From Actinacidiphila glaucinigra (GTDB taxonomy: Bacteria; Actinomycetota; Actinomycetes; Streptomycetales; Streptomycetaceae): a stretch of 64,000 bases of DNA. The notes under the pieces were generated by a model, which saw nothing but the letters and a program-made list of their open reading frames with translations, was not told the origin of the DNA and did not search any database. The stretch lies in NCBI RefSeq assembly GCF_900188405.1, contig NZ_FZOF01000020.1:108842-172841 (forward strand), given 5' to 3'. Every line of letters begins with the position of its first letter. Positions within the stretch are counted from its first letter, which is position 1. The translations under genes and the position numbers were made by a program. This document shows positions 15,109 through 23,563 of the stretch, piece by piece.

Positions 15109-16998
15109 TCAGCGGGGCATACGGGCGAAGGTCTCGATCCAGAAGCGCTGTGCCTGCTCCGAGGCCCCCACCAGATAGGTGGAGCGCAACTTGGGCGGCA
15201 GCAGCGCCACCAGCCGGGCGACCGCCTTGCGGTGCCGCTTGAGCTGGGACAGCTCCGCGTTGGCGAGCACCTGGTGGACGACGTCGCTCTCGTCGTTGCC
15301 CTCCCCGGACTCCTCCCGGGCACGTCTCAGCCGTGCCTCCCACGCGTCCACGTCCCGGGCCAGCTCGCGCAGCCCGGTCACCGGGCGGTTCGCGAGCCGG
15401 TCGACGAGCGCGGTCAGCGGCACCGGGGCGTACTCGCCGTCGCCGAGGTAGACGGTCGCCATCTGCAGCGGCAGACCGCGCTGGTGGAGCTTGATCAGCC
15501 GCTCGATGGTGCGCTTGGTGATCCAGGCGCGGCCCTCCTCGTCGATGTCGTGCTTCCACCACTCCAGCACGGTCTCGGCGAGGCCGCCGTACCGCGCGAT
15601 CAGCCACTCGTTGGCCGGGATGTCGCCCGGCTCGACCGTGAGCGAGGCCGTGAAGCGGGTCGCCTGGGCGATGTTGTTGCGGGACACCATCAGCCGGCGG
15701 CCCAGATGGTACGGCGGGTTCTGCACCGCTATCTGGGCGCGCAGGTTCTCGATCTGGCGCCCCGCCAGCGACCACTCCTGAGTGATCTCCATCAGCTTGG
15801 CGAACGCGGCCTTGTCCTTGGGCCGGTTGTACTCGTCCCAGACGATCGCCTTCGGCTCGCTCCCGGTGAACTTCTGCGCCAGCAGGGTGTCCAGAGAGCC
15901 GTCCCGGTCCGGGACGGGCGCGCACAGGTCCTCGACGTTGGTGACCGGCAGGGAGAAGTACAGCGGGTCACGGCCCAGGTCCTCGCGCAGCGTCTCGCGC
16001 ACCACCTCGGTCTTGCCGCAGCCGGGAGGTCCCTGGAGCAGCACCGTCCACCGGTTGCGCAGCGCCGCCCGCACCACCGAGCGCACCGGGTCTGGCACCG
16101 TCGCCGGGTTGGGCACACCGAGCTCCGCGGCGATCCGGTCCAGGATCTCCGGCGTCCGGTCCTGCCCGGGGCCGCCGTCCGGCCGGGGCTCCGCCAGCCG
16201 CAGCCGCTCGCCGTTGACCAGCGGTAGCCCCCAGCGCAGCGGGAACCCCTCCCGCGCGTTGGCGAGGACGTGGTCGAGGGTGCGCGGGGAGAGCAGCTCG
16301 CGCACCGCCGGGCCGAGCGAGGCCCACAGGGCGAAGACCCCGTTCAGGTCCCAGTTCCGGTACTTCTCGGCGAGACTGCGCCGCCACGCCGTGTCGTTGG
16401 CGGTCACCCGCACCGTGACCATGCGGTCGAGGACGGCCAGGTCGCCGCGCCGGGCGGCCGTCTCCGACAGCGACTCGTTGTCGCTGAGGAACACCCCGAT
16501 GCAGCCCAGCTCCCGCAGGTCGTACTCGCCGAGCGTCCAGTTGCAGGCGACCTGCATCAGCTGCGACTGGATCGTCTCGCCGGCCTGCAGCGAGTCGTCG
16601 ATGAGCAGCACGAACGGGCGCCCCGGCCGCAGCCCGCTCATCACCAGCTGACGCAGCACCAGTTCGCCGGTGTGCGGATCGCGGACCGGCGCGTTCACCA
16701 GGAGGTCGTCCGGGGTGAGGTTGGCGGCGGGCACGTAGACCAGTTCGGCGTGCGGGTGGGCCTCGGCGACGTGCGAGAAGAACGTCGACGTCTTGCCGAT
16801 GCCGTGCTCGCCGAAGACCTGCCCGGTCTGGCCCATGTCGATCATCGCGTCGATGAACGACTCCAGCCGGGATGCCTCGGGCCCGCCCTCGGGCGGCCGC
16901 GGATACGTGGCGTTGGCCCGCCAGGGCCGGGGGCCGGCCGTGGCGGTCGCGGCGGTCGTCGCCGCGGTCGCCGCGGTCGTCGTCGCGGTGGTGGTCAT
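15109..16998 (-). CDS. tandem AAA+ ATPase, MoxR-like
   Basis: The 629-residue protein begins with a low-complexity Thr/Ala stretch of about 20 residues, then carries two AAA+ modules. Module one has Walker A GEHGIGKTS (about 63-71) and Walker B VLLIDDS. Module two has Walker A GPPGCGKTE (about 325-333) and Walker B AIVWDEYNR. A helical C-terminal region follows. MoxR-type ATPases work as chaperones or remodelling motors with VWA-domain partners. The start overlaps the stop of the upstream VWA gene by 4 bp, so the pair is translationally coupled. It would be the motor of the system; substrate unknown. Confidence 0.9.
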   Translation of the reverse strand: MTTTATTTAATAATTAATATAGPRPWRANATYPRPPEGGPEASRLESFIDAMIDMGQTGQVFGEHGIGKTSTFFSHVAEAHPHAELVYVPAANLTPDDLLVNAPVRDPHTGELVLRQLVMSGLRPGRPFVLLIDDSLQAGETIQSQLMQVACNWTLGEYDLRELGCIGVFLSDNESLSETAARRGDLAVLDRMVTVRVTANDTAWRRSLAEKYRNWDLNGVFALWASLGPAVRELLSPRTLDHVLANAREGFPLRWGLPLVNGERLRLAEPRPDGGPGQDRTPEILDRIAAELGVPNPATVPDPVRSVVRAALRNRWTVLLQGPPGCGKTEVVRETLREDLGRDPLYFSLPVTNVEDLCAPVPDRDGSLDTLLAQKFTGSEPKAIVWDEYNRPKDKAAFAKLMEITQEWSLAGRQIENLRAQIAVQNPPYHLGRRLMVSRNNIAQATRFTASLTVEPGDIPANEWLIARYGGLAETVLEWWKHDIDEEGRAWITKRTIERLIKLHQRGLPLQMATVYLGDGEYAPVPLTALVDRLANRPVTGLRELARDVDAWEARLRRAREESGEGNDESDVVHQVLANAELSQLKRHRKAVARLVALLPPKLRSTYLVGASEQAQRFWIETFARMPR

Positions 16999-18395
16999 GT
17001 CGCTCCTGTCGTCACGCGGTGGCAGGCCATGGGCGGGGTGTGGGCGTCGGGCCAGTCGTCACCGCCCTCGGTGATCAGCCATATCCACGTGTCGGGCTCC
17101 TGCGGCGTGATGTGCGGGGCGTAGCCGTCGGTGAGCACGATCACCGCGTCGGGGCGCTCCTCGAAACGCCGCCCCTTGACCTCCGTACGCCCCTCCACGT
17201 AGTCGGCCACGACCTGGAAGCTCGTGCCCCCGCCGCCGTACACCCGCTCCCCGGGGACGAAGGGCATCACGACGCCGTCGAAGGAGAGCCAGTGGGCCTC
17301 CACGCCGTCGATCCGCCCGACGAGCTCGGTCAGCCAGGTGATGACGGAACCCGGCATGGACCCCGAGGTGTCGTAGGCGATGACCAGCACCTTGTCGCGG
17401 ACCGGGCCGCGCCGCGACAGCATCGGCTCGTGGCCGAGGGCCGCCAGCAGCGCACCCCGCTTCTTCGGGTAGACCAGCCGCTCGCCCTCCCGCAGCTTCG
17501 AGGCGACCACGTCGACCAGCCACCGCTGCCACCAGTCCACCCGCCGGGTCCGCACCGTCTCGCCGCGCAGCGCCCCGGCGCCCAGTTGTCCCCACAGCCG
17601 GGCGGCGCGCTCCGAGGCGCCCTCGGTGCGGCCCATCAGGTCCAGCAGCTCCCGCTCGGCACCGGTGTGCCCGCGGCGGGCGGCCAGCAGCGAGTTCAGC
17701 AGGGAGGAGGAGACCAGGGCGTCGACCGTCCCCTGGTCCCCCGGCACGCCGCCGGCCTCGAGGTGCACGCACAGCGACAGCGGGGGCACCGGCGGGTGCT
17801 TCATCCGCTTGAGCTCGGTGTAGACGCCCATGTCGGTCTCGACGAACTCCTCATAGGGCAGTGGCTTCAGCCCCTGCTCCGTCAGATCCCGCTCGTACGC
17901 GGCGTGGACCTCGCGCGGATCGACTCCCGTCGGCCGTCCGTCCCGCAGGGGCAGCGCGTCCCGCCGCAGCCGGACCAGCGCCACATGGTTGATCGCCACC
18001 TCCGCCGCGGTGGTGAAGACCGGGTCCTCCCGCAGCGCGGGCTCCGCCAGCAGATGCCGGTGCACCACGTGCCGGGCCTCGTGGAACAGGACGAACTTGA
18101 CCCCTTCGAGCCCCAGGTCGACGAAGAACCCCGGGTTGTAGAGCAGGAGCACCGAGCCGTCCCCGGATGCCACCACCGCCGCGGTGTCCACGGCCGTGGT
18201 CGCGATCTGGTGCGGGCACTTCGCGTACAGCCAGGACGCGACCGCCGACTCGGTCAGCCCGAAGTCGAGCAGCGCGGCCTCCTTCAGCCGCTCCGCCTCC
18301 GCCACGACGTCCGGATCCGCCGGACGCCACCGCTCCAGCGCCCGTCGGTCGGCGAGGTCGACCACGGGTCGTCGTGTCCGCTCGTCGAATCCCAT
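16995..18395 (-). CDS. DUF2201-type putative metallopeptidase with VWA-like domain
   Basis: The 466-residue protein has an N-terminal part with an HEXXH motif (LFHEARHVVHRH, about residues 104-115), as in the putative metallopeptidase half of DUF2201 proteins. The C-terminal VWA-like domain has a MIDAS signature YDTSGSMPGS (DxSxS). Proteins of this build pair with MoxR/CobS-like AAA+ ATPases, here the next gene, by a 4-bp overlap. The ATG at 18395 has a G-rich site upstream and lies 112 bp inside the preceding frame, a longer overlap than usual. A zinc-dependent or metal-bound VWA switch driven by the ATPase is the likely mechanism; peptidase activity is unproven. Confidence 0.88.
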   Translation of the reverse strand: MGFDERTRRPVVDLADRRALERWRPADPDVVAEAERLKEAALLDFGLTESAVASWLYAKCPHQIATTAVDTAAVVASGDGSVLLLYNPGFFVDLGLEGVKFVLFHEARHVVHRHLLAEPALREDPVFTTAAEVAINHVALVRLRRDALPLRDGRPTGVDPREVHAAYERDLTEQGLKPLPYEEFVETDMGVYTELKRMKHPPVPPLSLCVHLEAGGVPGDQGTVDALVSSSLLNSLLAARRGHTGAERELLDLMGRTEGASERAARLWGQLGAGALRGETVRTRRVDWWQRWLVDVVASKLREGERLVYPKKRGALLAALGHEPMLSRRGPVRDKVLVIAYDTSGSMPGSVITWLTELVGRIDGVEAHWLSFDGVVMPFVPGERVYGGGGTSFQVVADYVEGRTEVKGRRFEERPDAVIVLTDGYAPHITPQEPDTWIWLITEGGDDWPDAHTPPMACHRVTTGAT

Positions 18396-19339
18396 CCCGG
18401 CCCCCCGTGTTCGTGCCCCGACTCCTCCGGCCTCCCCGGTGACTCAGTGTTACCAGAGGCCACTGACAACGGGCCTTCGGCCGTCTCACCGGCGCTCCCC
18501 GCGATCGCCCCCGCCGTCGTGACGAGTTCCGGCAGCGTGCCCGTGAACGTCGGCAGGAGCTGCGTCAGCACCGCCCACGCCTCGGTGTTCCCGCCCAGTT
18601 CCGCGCACACCAGCGGCCGCAGCGCGTCGGCCGCCTCCGCCAGCCGCAGCGGGAACGCCCAGCGGCCCATGGCCAGGACGCGCAGCACATCGCGTGCCGG
18701 GCGCGTGCCGGTCGCGTACGCCGCCGGACCGTCCACCACGCCCGCGTCACGGAGCCGGTTGGTGAACTTGCGGTGCGTGCCGAACTGCGTGCGCAGCGCC
18801 GGCGGGCAGTCGGGGCGGATCGCCAGCGCCCAGCGGGCGTAGCCGGGCAGCGGCCGCTCGCGGTCGGCCGCGGCCACCACCGCCCAGTCCTCCCGGCCCA
18901 CCAGCAGCGCGGCGGCGCGGCCCTGGGACATGCCGGTGACGGCACGCAGCACGGCGGTCAGCGCCTCCGGGCCGGACGGCAGCGCCAGCTCCGGTGCCGG
19001 ATAGTGCGACAGGTCCGCGGGAACCTTCAGGCGGCGGGAGCGATCCGGTCCGTAGGGAACGCCCTTGATGATGTCGTGGCGCATACGGTCGTCGGCACGC
19101 CAGTGGTGGTACACCAGCGTGTTGACCCGGGGATCGTCCTCCTGCAGCATCCACCAGAGCACCGACACCGGCATGCCGTTCCACCACGGGCCCCACGGTA
19201 CGTGCTCCGGCGGCTTCGCGGCCGCCGCCGGATCCACCTCCGGGACCCCCGTGCGGCTGCGCACACGCGCGGCGGACCCCGGGTCGACGAGAGCCAGCAG
19301 GAAGCCCAGTTCGCCGGCGGACACCGCCTCGTTCAGCAT
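18284..19339 (-). CDS. hypothetical protein, first gene of the AAA+/VWA operon
   Basis: The 351-residue protein has no domain I can name. Residues 1-270 are mostly helical with a conserved-looking WWMLQEDDPRVNTLVYHHW segment (about 62-80), suggesting an alpha-helical repeat or all-alpha fold. The last 80 residues are low complexity (rich in G, E, S, T, R). The final 37 of these lie in the 112-bp overlap with the VWA gene, where base composition suits the other frame, so the real C-terminus may be shorter or altered by a frameshift. It is probably co-transcribed with the VWA and AAA+ genes and belongs to the same system. Confidence 0.7.
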   Translation of the reverse strand: MLNEAVSAGELGFLLALVDPGSAARVRSRTGVPEVDPAAAAKPPEHVPWGPWWNGMPVSVLWWMLQEDDPRVNTLVYHHWRADDRMRHDIIKGVPYGPDRSRRLKVPADLSHYPAPELALPSGPEALTAVLRAVTGMSQGRAAALLVGREDWAVVAAADRERPLPGYARWALAIRPDCPPALRTQFGTHRKFTNRLRDAGVVDGPAAYATGTRPARDVLRVLAMGRWAFPLRLAEAADALRPLVCAELGGNTEAWAVLTQLLPTFTGTLPELVTTAGAIAGSAGETAEGPLSVASGNTESPGRPEESGHEHGGPGWDSTSGHDDPWSTSPTDGRWSGGVRRIRTSWRRRSG

Positions 19340-19376
19340 GCCGGGATCTTCTCACCCGCCACCGACAGGGGGCGAC

Positions 19377-19997
19377 TCAGATTCCGCGGCGCAGCACCCC
19401 GTCCAGGACCGCCGACCACTCGCGGACGATGCCCGTACGGCGGGCGCTGTCGTCGCTCAGCAGGTTCGCCAGCCCCAGACCCCGCGCCATGTCGAGGGTG
19501 GCCTGCACGGTCTCCCTGACCCCGGTCACCGCCTCGTCCGCGTCGAGCATCTCCACGGCGAGCCGGTGCGCCTCCCGCCCGATGCGCGACTCCAGCGCCG
19601 TGACCCGGGGCCGCAGTTGCTCCTCGTTCGCCGCCGCCACCCACAGGTGCAGGGCCGCCCGGAAGATCGGCCCCGTGTAGAGGTCGACGACCATGCCGAC
19701 CACGGCGTGCGTGCGCGGCACGCCCTCGCGGGGGAGGGCGTGCGCGTGCTCCCGCAGGGCGACCAGCCACTGCTCGGCGACGAACTCGATCGCCCCGGTG
19801 AACAGGTCCTCGCGGGTGGGGAAGTGGTGCTGCGCCGCGCCCCGCGACACCCCCGCCCGCTCCGCGACCACCGTCACCGTGCTGCCCGCCCAGCCGCGTT
19901 CGGCCAGGCAGGCGACGGCCGCCTCCAGCAGCCGCTGCCGGGTGGCGCGGCTGCGGTCCTGCTTGGGCGTACGGGCGGTGGCGCTCACAGCGCCCAT
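19377..19997 (-). CDS. TetR family transcriptional regulator of the acyl-CoA operon
   Basis: The 206-residue protein has an N-terminal TetR helix-turn-helix (RQRLLEAAVACLAERGWAG, then VTVVAERAGVSRGAAQHHF, about 20-62) and an all-helical ligand domain. It is the last gene of the operon; its ATG overlaps the enoyl-CoA hydratase stop by 13 bp. TetR proteins in such operons sense acyl-CoA thioesters. The palindrome at 27894-27905, in front of the first gene of the operon, is the best candidate operator, which would make this regulator autoregulatory. Confidence 0.92.
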   Translation of the reverse strand: MGAVSATARTPKQDRSRATRQRLLEAAVACLAERGWAGSTVTVVAERAGVSRGAAQHHFPTREDLFTGAIEFVAEQWLVALREHAHALPREGVPRTHAVVGMVVDLYTGPIFRAALHLWVAAANEEQLRPRVTALESRIGREAHRLAVEMLDADEAVTGVRETVQATLDMARGLGLANLLSDDSARRTGIVREWSAVLDGVLRRGI

Positions 19998-20734
19998 GGC
20001 GCGGACCGCCGTTCGAGGAAGGCCCGCATCCCCTCCGCCGCCTCGGGCGAGCCGAACAGCCGGGCCGACCGCTCGACCAGCGCCGTCGCGTCCCGGTCGA
20101 AGACGCGCAGCACGGCGGCGGTCGTCAGCGCCTTGGATTCGGCGAGCCCCTGCGGAGACCCCGCCCGCAGCCCCGCGAGGATGCCGTCCAGCGCCTCCTC
20201 CGGGGCCGCCACCAGGCCGGTACGGACGGCCTCGGCCGTGTCGAAGACCTCGCCCGTCAGGTAGTGGCGGGCGGCGGCCCGGGCCTCCATGCGCGGCAGT
20301 ACCGTCAGCGAGATCACGGCGGGGGCGAGGCCGAGCCGCGCCTCGGTGAACGCGAAGCTCGCCTGCGGCCCCGCCACCGGGACGTCACACGCCGCCAGCA
20401 GCCCGAGGCCGCCCGCTCGCACATGGCCCCTCACATGCGCCACGACCGGCTTGGGCAGTTCCACGATCGCCCGCAGCAGCGCCACGAGCCGCCGCGGCCC
20501 CTCCGGCGACGTCGCCTCCTTCAGGTCCGCGCCCGCGCAGAAGGTGCCGCCGGTGTGCGTGAGCAGCACCGCCCGCGTGGCCGGGTCCTTGCCGGCGTGG
20601 GCCAGCGCGTCGGACAGCTCGTCGACCATGCGTGCGGACAGCGCGTTGCGGTTGTGCGGGGAGTCCAGCGTGAGCGTGGTGATCCCCCGGTCGTACGCGC
20701 TCCGCACACATGGTGCCGCGGCGTCGTCGGTCAT
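19985..20734 (-). CDS. enoyl-CoA hydratase/isomerase family protein
   Basis: The 249-residue crotonase-fold protein has oxyanion-hole segments GGTFCAGADLKEA (about 62-74) and RGHVRAGGLGLLAACD (about 101-116), and TEARLGLAPAVIS on the active-site side. It hydrates or isomerises 2-enoyl-CoA, here the product of the acyl-CoA dehydrogenase in the same operon. It shares its terminal base with the synthetase gene (20734) and overlaps the TetR gene by 13 bp. In geranyl- or methylcrotonyl-type pathways this step acts after the biotin carboxylase. Confidence 0.92.
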   Translation of the reverse strand: MTDDAAAPCVRSAYDRGITTLTLDSPHNRNALSARMVDELSDALAHAGKDPATRAVLLTHTGGTFCAGADLKEATSPEGPRRLVALLRAIVELPKPVVAHVRGHVRAGGLGLLAACDVPVAGPQASFAFTEARLGLAPAVISLTVLPRMEARAAARHYLTGEVFDTAEAVRTGLVAAPEEALDGILAGLRAGSPQGLAESKALTTAAVLRVFDRDATALVERSARLFGSPEAAEGMRAFLERRSAPWAL

Positions 20735-22323
20735 CAGGCGGTTCCCCTTTCCCGGGCGCGCAGTTCACGCCGGAGGATCTTGCCGCTGGCGGCCCTCGGT
20801 ATCGCGTCGGTGAACTCCACCCGGCGCACCTTCTTGTACGGGGCGACCTGCGCGGCCACGTGCGCCATGACGTCGTCCGCGGTGAGGGAGGCCCCCTGCT
20901 GCGGCACCACGTACGCCTTGGGGATCTCGTTGCCGTCCCCGTCCAGCACGCCGATGACCGCGGCGTCGGCCACCCGCGGGTCGGTGAGCAGCACGGCCTC
21001 CAGTTCGGCGGGCGGCACCTGGTAGCCCTTGTACTTGATCAGCTCCTTGACCCGGTCGACGACGTGCAGCCATCCGTCGGCGTCCACCCGGCCGACGTCG
21101 CCGGTGTGCAGCCAGCCGTCCTCGTCGATCATGGCGGCGGTCTCCTCGGGCCGTCCCAGGTAGCCCTTCATGACCTGCGGACCGCGGATGTGGATCTCCC
21201 CGGAGCCGTCGCCGCCCTCGGTGGCCGCGTCCTCGTCGAGCGGCACGATGCGCATCTCGGTGCCGGGCAGCAGCTTGCCGACCGCACCGGGGGGCGCGTC
21301 GCGCGCGTCCAGCGGCACCACGTGCGTGCCGGGGGAGAGTTCCGTCATCCCGTACGCCTGCAGGATCGGCGGCAGCCCCAGCCGCTTGGAGCAGGCCTGG
21401 GCCAGTTCCGCGTCGAGCGGCGCCGCCGAGCACAGCACGTACTCCAGCGAGCTCAGGTCGTGCGCGGCGACCGCCGGGTGCTTGGCGAGCGCCAGCACGA
21501 TCGGCGGGGCCACGAACAGCCCCTGCACCCGGTGGGTCGCCACGGCCTTCAGGAACTGCTCCAGGTCGAAGCGCGGCAGCACCACGACCGTGGCGCCCTT
21601 GCGCAGCGGGGCGTTCATGAGCGCGGTGAGCCCGTAGATGTGGAAGAACGGGAGCACGGCCAGGATGCGGTGCCCGGGACCCATCGACAGCGTCGGGTCC
21701 AGCTGGGCCAGGTTGGTGGCGATGTTGCGGTGGGTCAGCATCACACCCTTGGGCACACCGGTGGTGCCCGAGGAGTACGGCAGCGCGGCCACGTCCTCGC
21801 CCGGGTCGAAGGCGATCTCCGGCTCGGGGGCCGTGGAGCCCAGCAGGTCCAGGACCGAACGGTGGCCCTCGGCGCTGTCGCAGACCAGGATCTCCCGCAC
21901 GCCGCCCGCCTGTTCGGCGGCCTTGCGGGCGGTCTCCAGCAGGGGCGAGACGGTGACGATCCACGAGGCGCCGCTGTCCCGCAGCTGCCGCGCGAACTCC
22001 TCCGCGGTGGCGAGCGGATGCACCGTGGTGACGGCCGCGCCGGCGCGCGTGGCGCCGTAGAAGACCGCCGGATAGGCGATGGTGTTGGGGCTGTGCAGGG
22101 CGAGGACGTCGCCCTTGCGCAGTCCGGACTCCGCCAGCGCCGCCGCGATACGGCGGGTGAAGGAGTCGAGCTGCGCGTAGGTGAGCGTCGTGCCCTCCAC
22201 CCCGTCGACGAGCGCGGGCCGGTCGCCGAACTCGGCGGCGTGACCCAGTACGGCCTCGTGGATCGGCAGGTCGATGGCGGGAACCGCGGGGTACTCGCTG
22301 TGGAACACGGCCGGCTGTGCCAT
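20734..22323 (-). CDS. AMP-dependent acyl-CoA synthetase, 4-coumarate-CoA ligase-like
   Basis: The 529-residue adenylating enzyme carries the AMP-binding motif YSSGTTGVPKG (about 192-202), QAYGMTE, the hinge YKGYQVPPAELE and the C-terminal catalytic Lys in PRAASGKILRREL. It activates a carboxylic acid to its CoA thioester using ATP, probably the first step of the pathway encoded by this operon. No targeting signal is seen. The gene sits 37 bp after the acyl-CoA dehydrogenase gene. Confidence 0.93.
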   Translation of the reverse strand: MAQPAVFHSEYPAVPAIDLPIHEAVLGHAAEFGDRPALVDGVEGTTLTYAQLDSFTRRIAAALAESGLRKGDVLALHSPNTIAYPAVFYGATRAGAAVTTVHPLATAEEFARQLRDSGASWIVTVSPLLETARKAAEQAGGVREILVCDSAEGHRSVLDLLGSTAPEPEIAFDPGEDVAALPYSSGTTGVPKGVMLTHRNIATNLAQLDPTLSMGPGHRILAVLPFFHIYGLTALMNAPLRKGATVVVLPRFDLEQFLKAVATHRVQGLFVAPPIVLALAKHPAVAAHDLSSLEYVLCSAAPLDAELAQACSKRLGLPPILQAYGMTELSPGTHVVPLDARDAPPGAVGKLLPGTEMRIVPLDEDAATEGGDGSGEIHIRGPQVMKGYLGRPEETAAMIDEDGWLHTGDVGRVDADGWLHVVDRVKELIKYKGYQVPPAELEAVLLTDPRVADAAVIGVLDGDGNEIPKAYVVPQQGASLTADDVMAHVAAQVAPYKKVRRVEFTDAIPRAASGKILRRELRARERGTA

Positions 22324-22360
22324 GGCCGTTCCCCCCTCCTCGGTAGGACGTGCTCAGTGC

Positions 22361-23563
22361 TCAGTAGGACTTGGGCAGACCCAGCGTGTGGTGCGAGACG
22401 TAGTTGAGAATCATCTCCCGGCTGACCGGCGCGATGCGACCCACGCGCGAGGCCGTCAGGAGGGAGGCCAGCCCGTACTCGGCCGTCAGGCCGTTGCCGC
22501 CGAGGGTGTGCACGGCCTGGTCGACGGCCTTCGCGCCCGCCTCGGCCGCCGCGTACTTCGCCATGTTGGCGGCCTCGCCGGCCGCCGCGTCGTCCCCGGC
22601 GTCATACAGGAACGCGGCCTTCTGCATCATCAGCCGGGCCAGTTCCAGCTCGATGTGGGCCTGCGCCAGCGGATGGGCGATGGCCTGGTGCGAGCCGATG
22701 GGGGCCTTCCACACCTGCCGGGTGCGGGCGTAGGCCACGGCGGCGTCGAGCGCGAAGCGGCCCATGCCGATCGAGAAGGCGGCCGTCATGACGCGTTCGG
22801 GGTTGAGGCCCGCGAACAACTGCAGCAGCCCCGCGTCCTCGTCGCCGACGAGGGCGTCGGCGGGCAGCCGTACGTCGTCCATGTAGATGTGGAACTGCTT
22901 CTCCGGAGCCGACAGTTCCATGTCGATCGGCCGGAACTCGAAGCCGGGCGTCTCGCGCTCCACGACGAACAGGCACGGCTTGAGCGTGCCCGTGCGCGCG
23001 TCCTCGGTGCGGCCCACGATGAGCGTCGCGTCGGCGATGTCGACGCCGGAGACGAAGACCTTGCGGCCCGTCAGCAGCCAGTCCGAGCCGTCTCGGCGGG
23101 CCGTGGTGGTCAGCCGGTGCGAGTTGGAGCCCGCGTCCGGCTCGGTGATGCCGAACGCCATCCGGAGGGAGCCGTTCGCCAGGCCGGGCAGCCACCGGCG
23201 CTTCTGCTCCTCCGTGCCGAAGCGCGCGATGACCGTGCCGCAGATCGCCGGGGAGACGATGAGCAGCAGCAACGGGCAGCCCGCGGCGCCCAGTTCCTCC
23301 AGCACGATGGAGAGCTCGGCGAGGCCGCCGCCCCCGCCGCCGTGCTCCTCCGGCAGGTTGACGCCGAGGTAGCCGAGCGCGCCGGCCTCCTGCCACAGCT
23401 TGTCGGTGTGCCGCCCCTCGCGCACGGCGTCGAGGAAGTAGGAACGCCCGTAGCGGCGCCCCAGGTCGGAGACGGCCTTGCGCAGCGCGCGCCGCTCCTC
23501 GCTCTCCAGCAGGACGTTGTCGAAGGTGCCTGTCGGTCCGTGCACAGCGGGCGTACCGCTCAT
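22361..23563 (-). CDS. acyl-CoA dehydrogenase
   Basis: The ATG at 23563 overlaps the preceding carboxylase stop as ATGA; longer in-frame starts are inside that gene. The protein has 400 residues of the FAD-dependent family: N-terminal helices, then FGITEPDAGSNSHRL (the flavin-contact segment of the middle domain), and the C-terminal helical domain with HTLGGNGLTAEYGLA. The common YEGT motif that supplies the catalytic Glu in many members is absent; the region reads SRVGRIAPVSREMI instead. The substrate class may thus differ or the base may come from another position. It oxidises acyl-CoA to 2-enoyl-CoA. Confidence 0.92.
   Translation of the reverse strand: MSGTPAVHGPTGTFDNVLLESEERRALRKAVSDLGRRYGRSYFLDAVREGRHTDKLWQEAGALGYLGVNLPEEHGGGGGGLAELSIVLEELGAAGCPLLLLIVSPAICGTVIARFGTEEQKRRWLPGLANGSLRMAFGITEPDAGSNSHRLTTTARRDGSDWLLTGRKVFVSGVDIADATLIVGRTEDARTGTLKPCLFVVERETPGFEFRPIDMELSAPEKQFHIYMDDVRLPADALVGDEDAGLLQLFAGLNPERVMTAAFSIGMGRFALDAAVAYARTRQVWKAPIGSHQAIAHPLAQAHIELELARLMMQKAAFLYDAGDDAAAGEAANMAKYAAAEAGAKAVDQAVHTLGGNGLTAEYGLASLLTASRVGRIAPVSREMILNYVSHHTLGLPKSY

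Noticed and set aside
15096..15118. Terminator hairpin at the LRR/AAA+ gene junction
   Set aside because: The CGCTGATCAGCG palindrome has no loop and includes both stop codons; it is more simply explained by the abutting stops.
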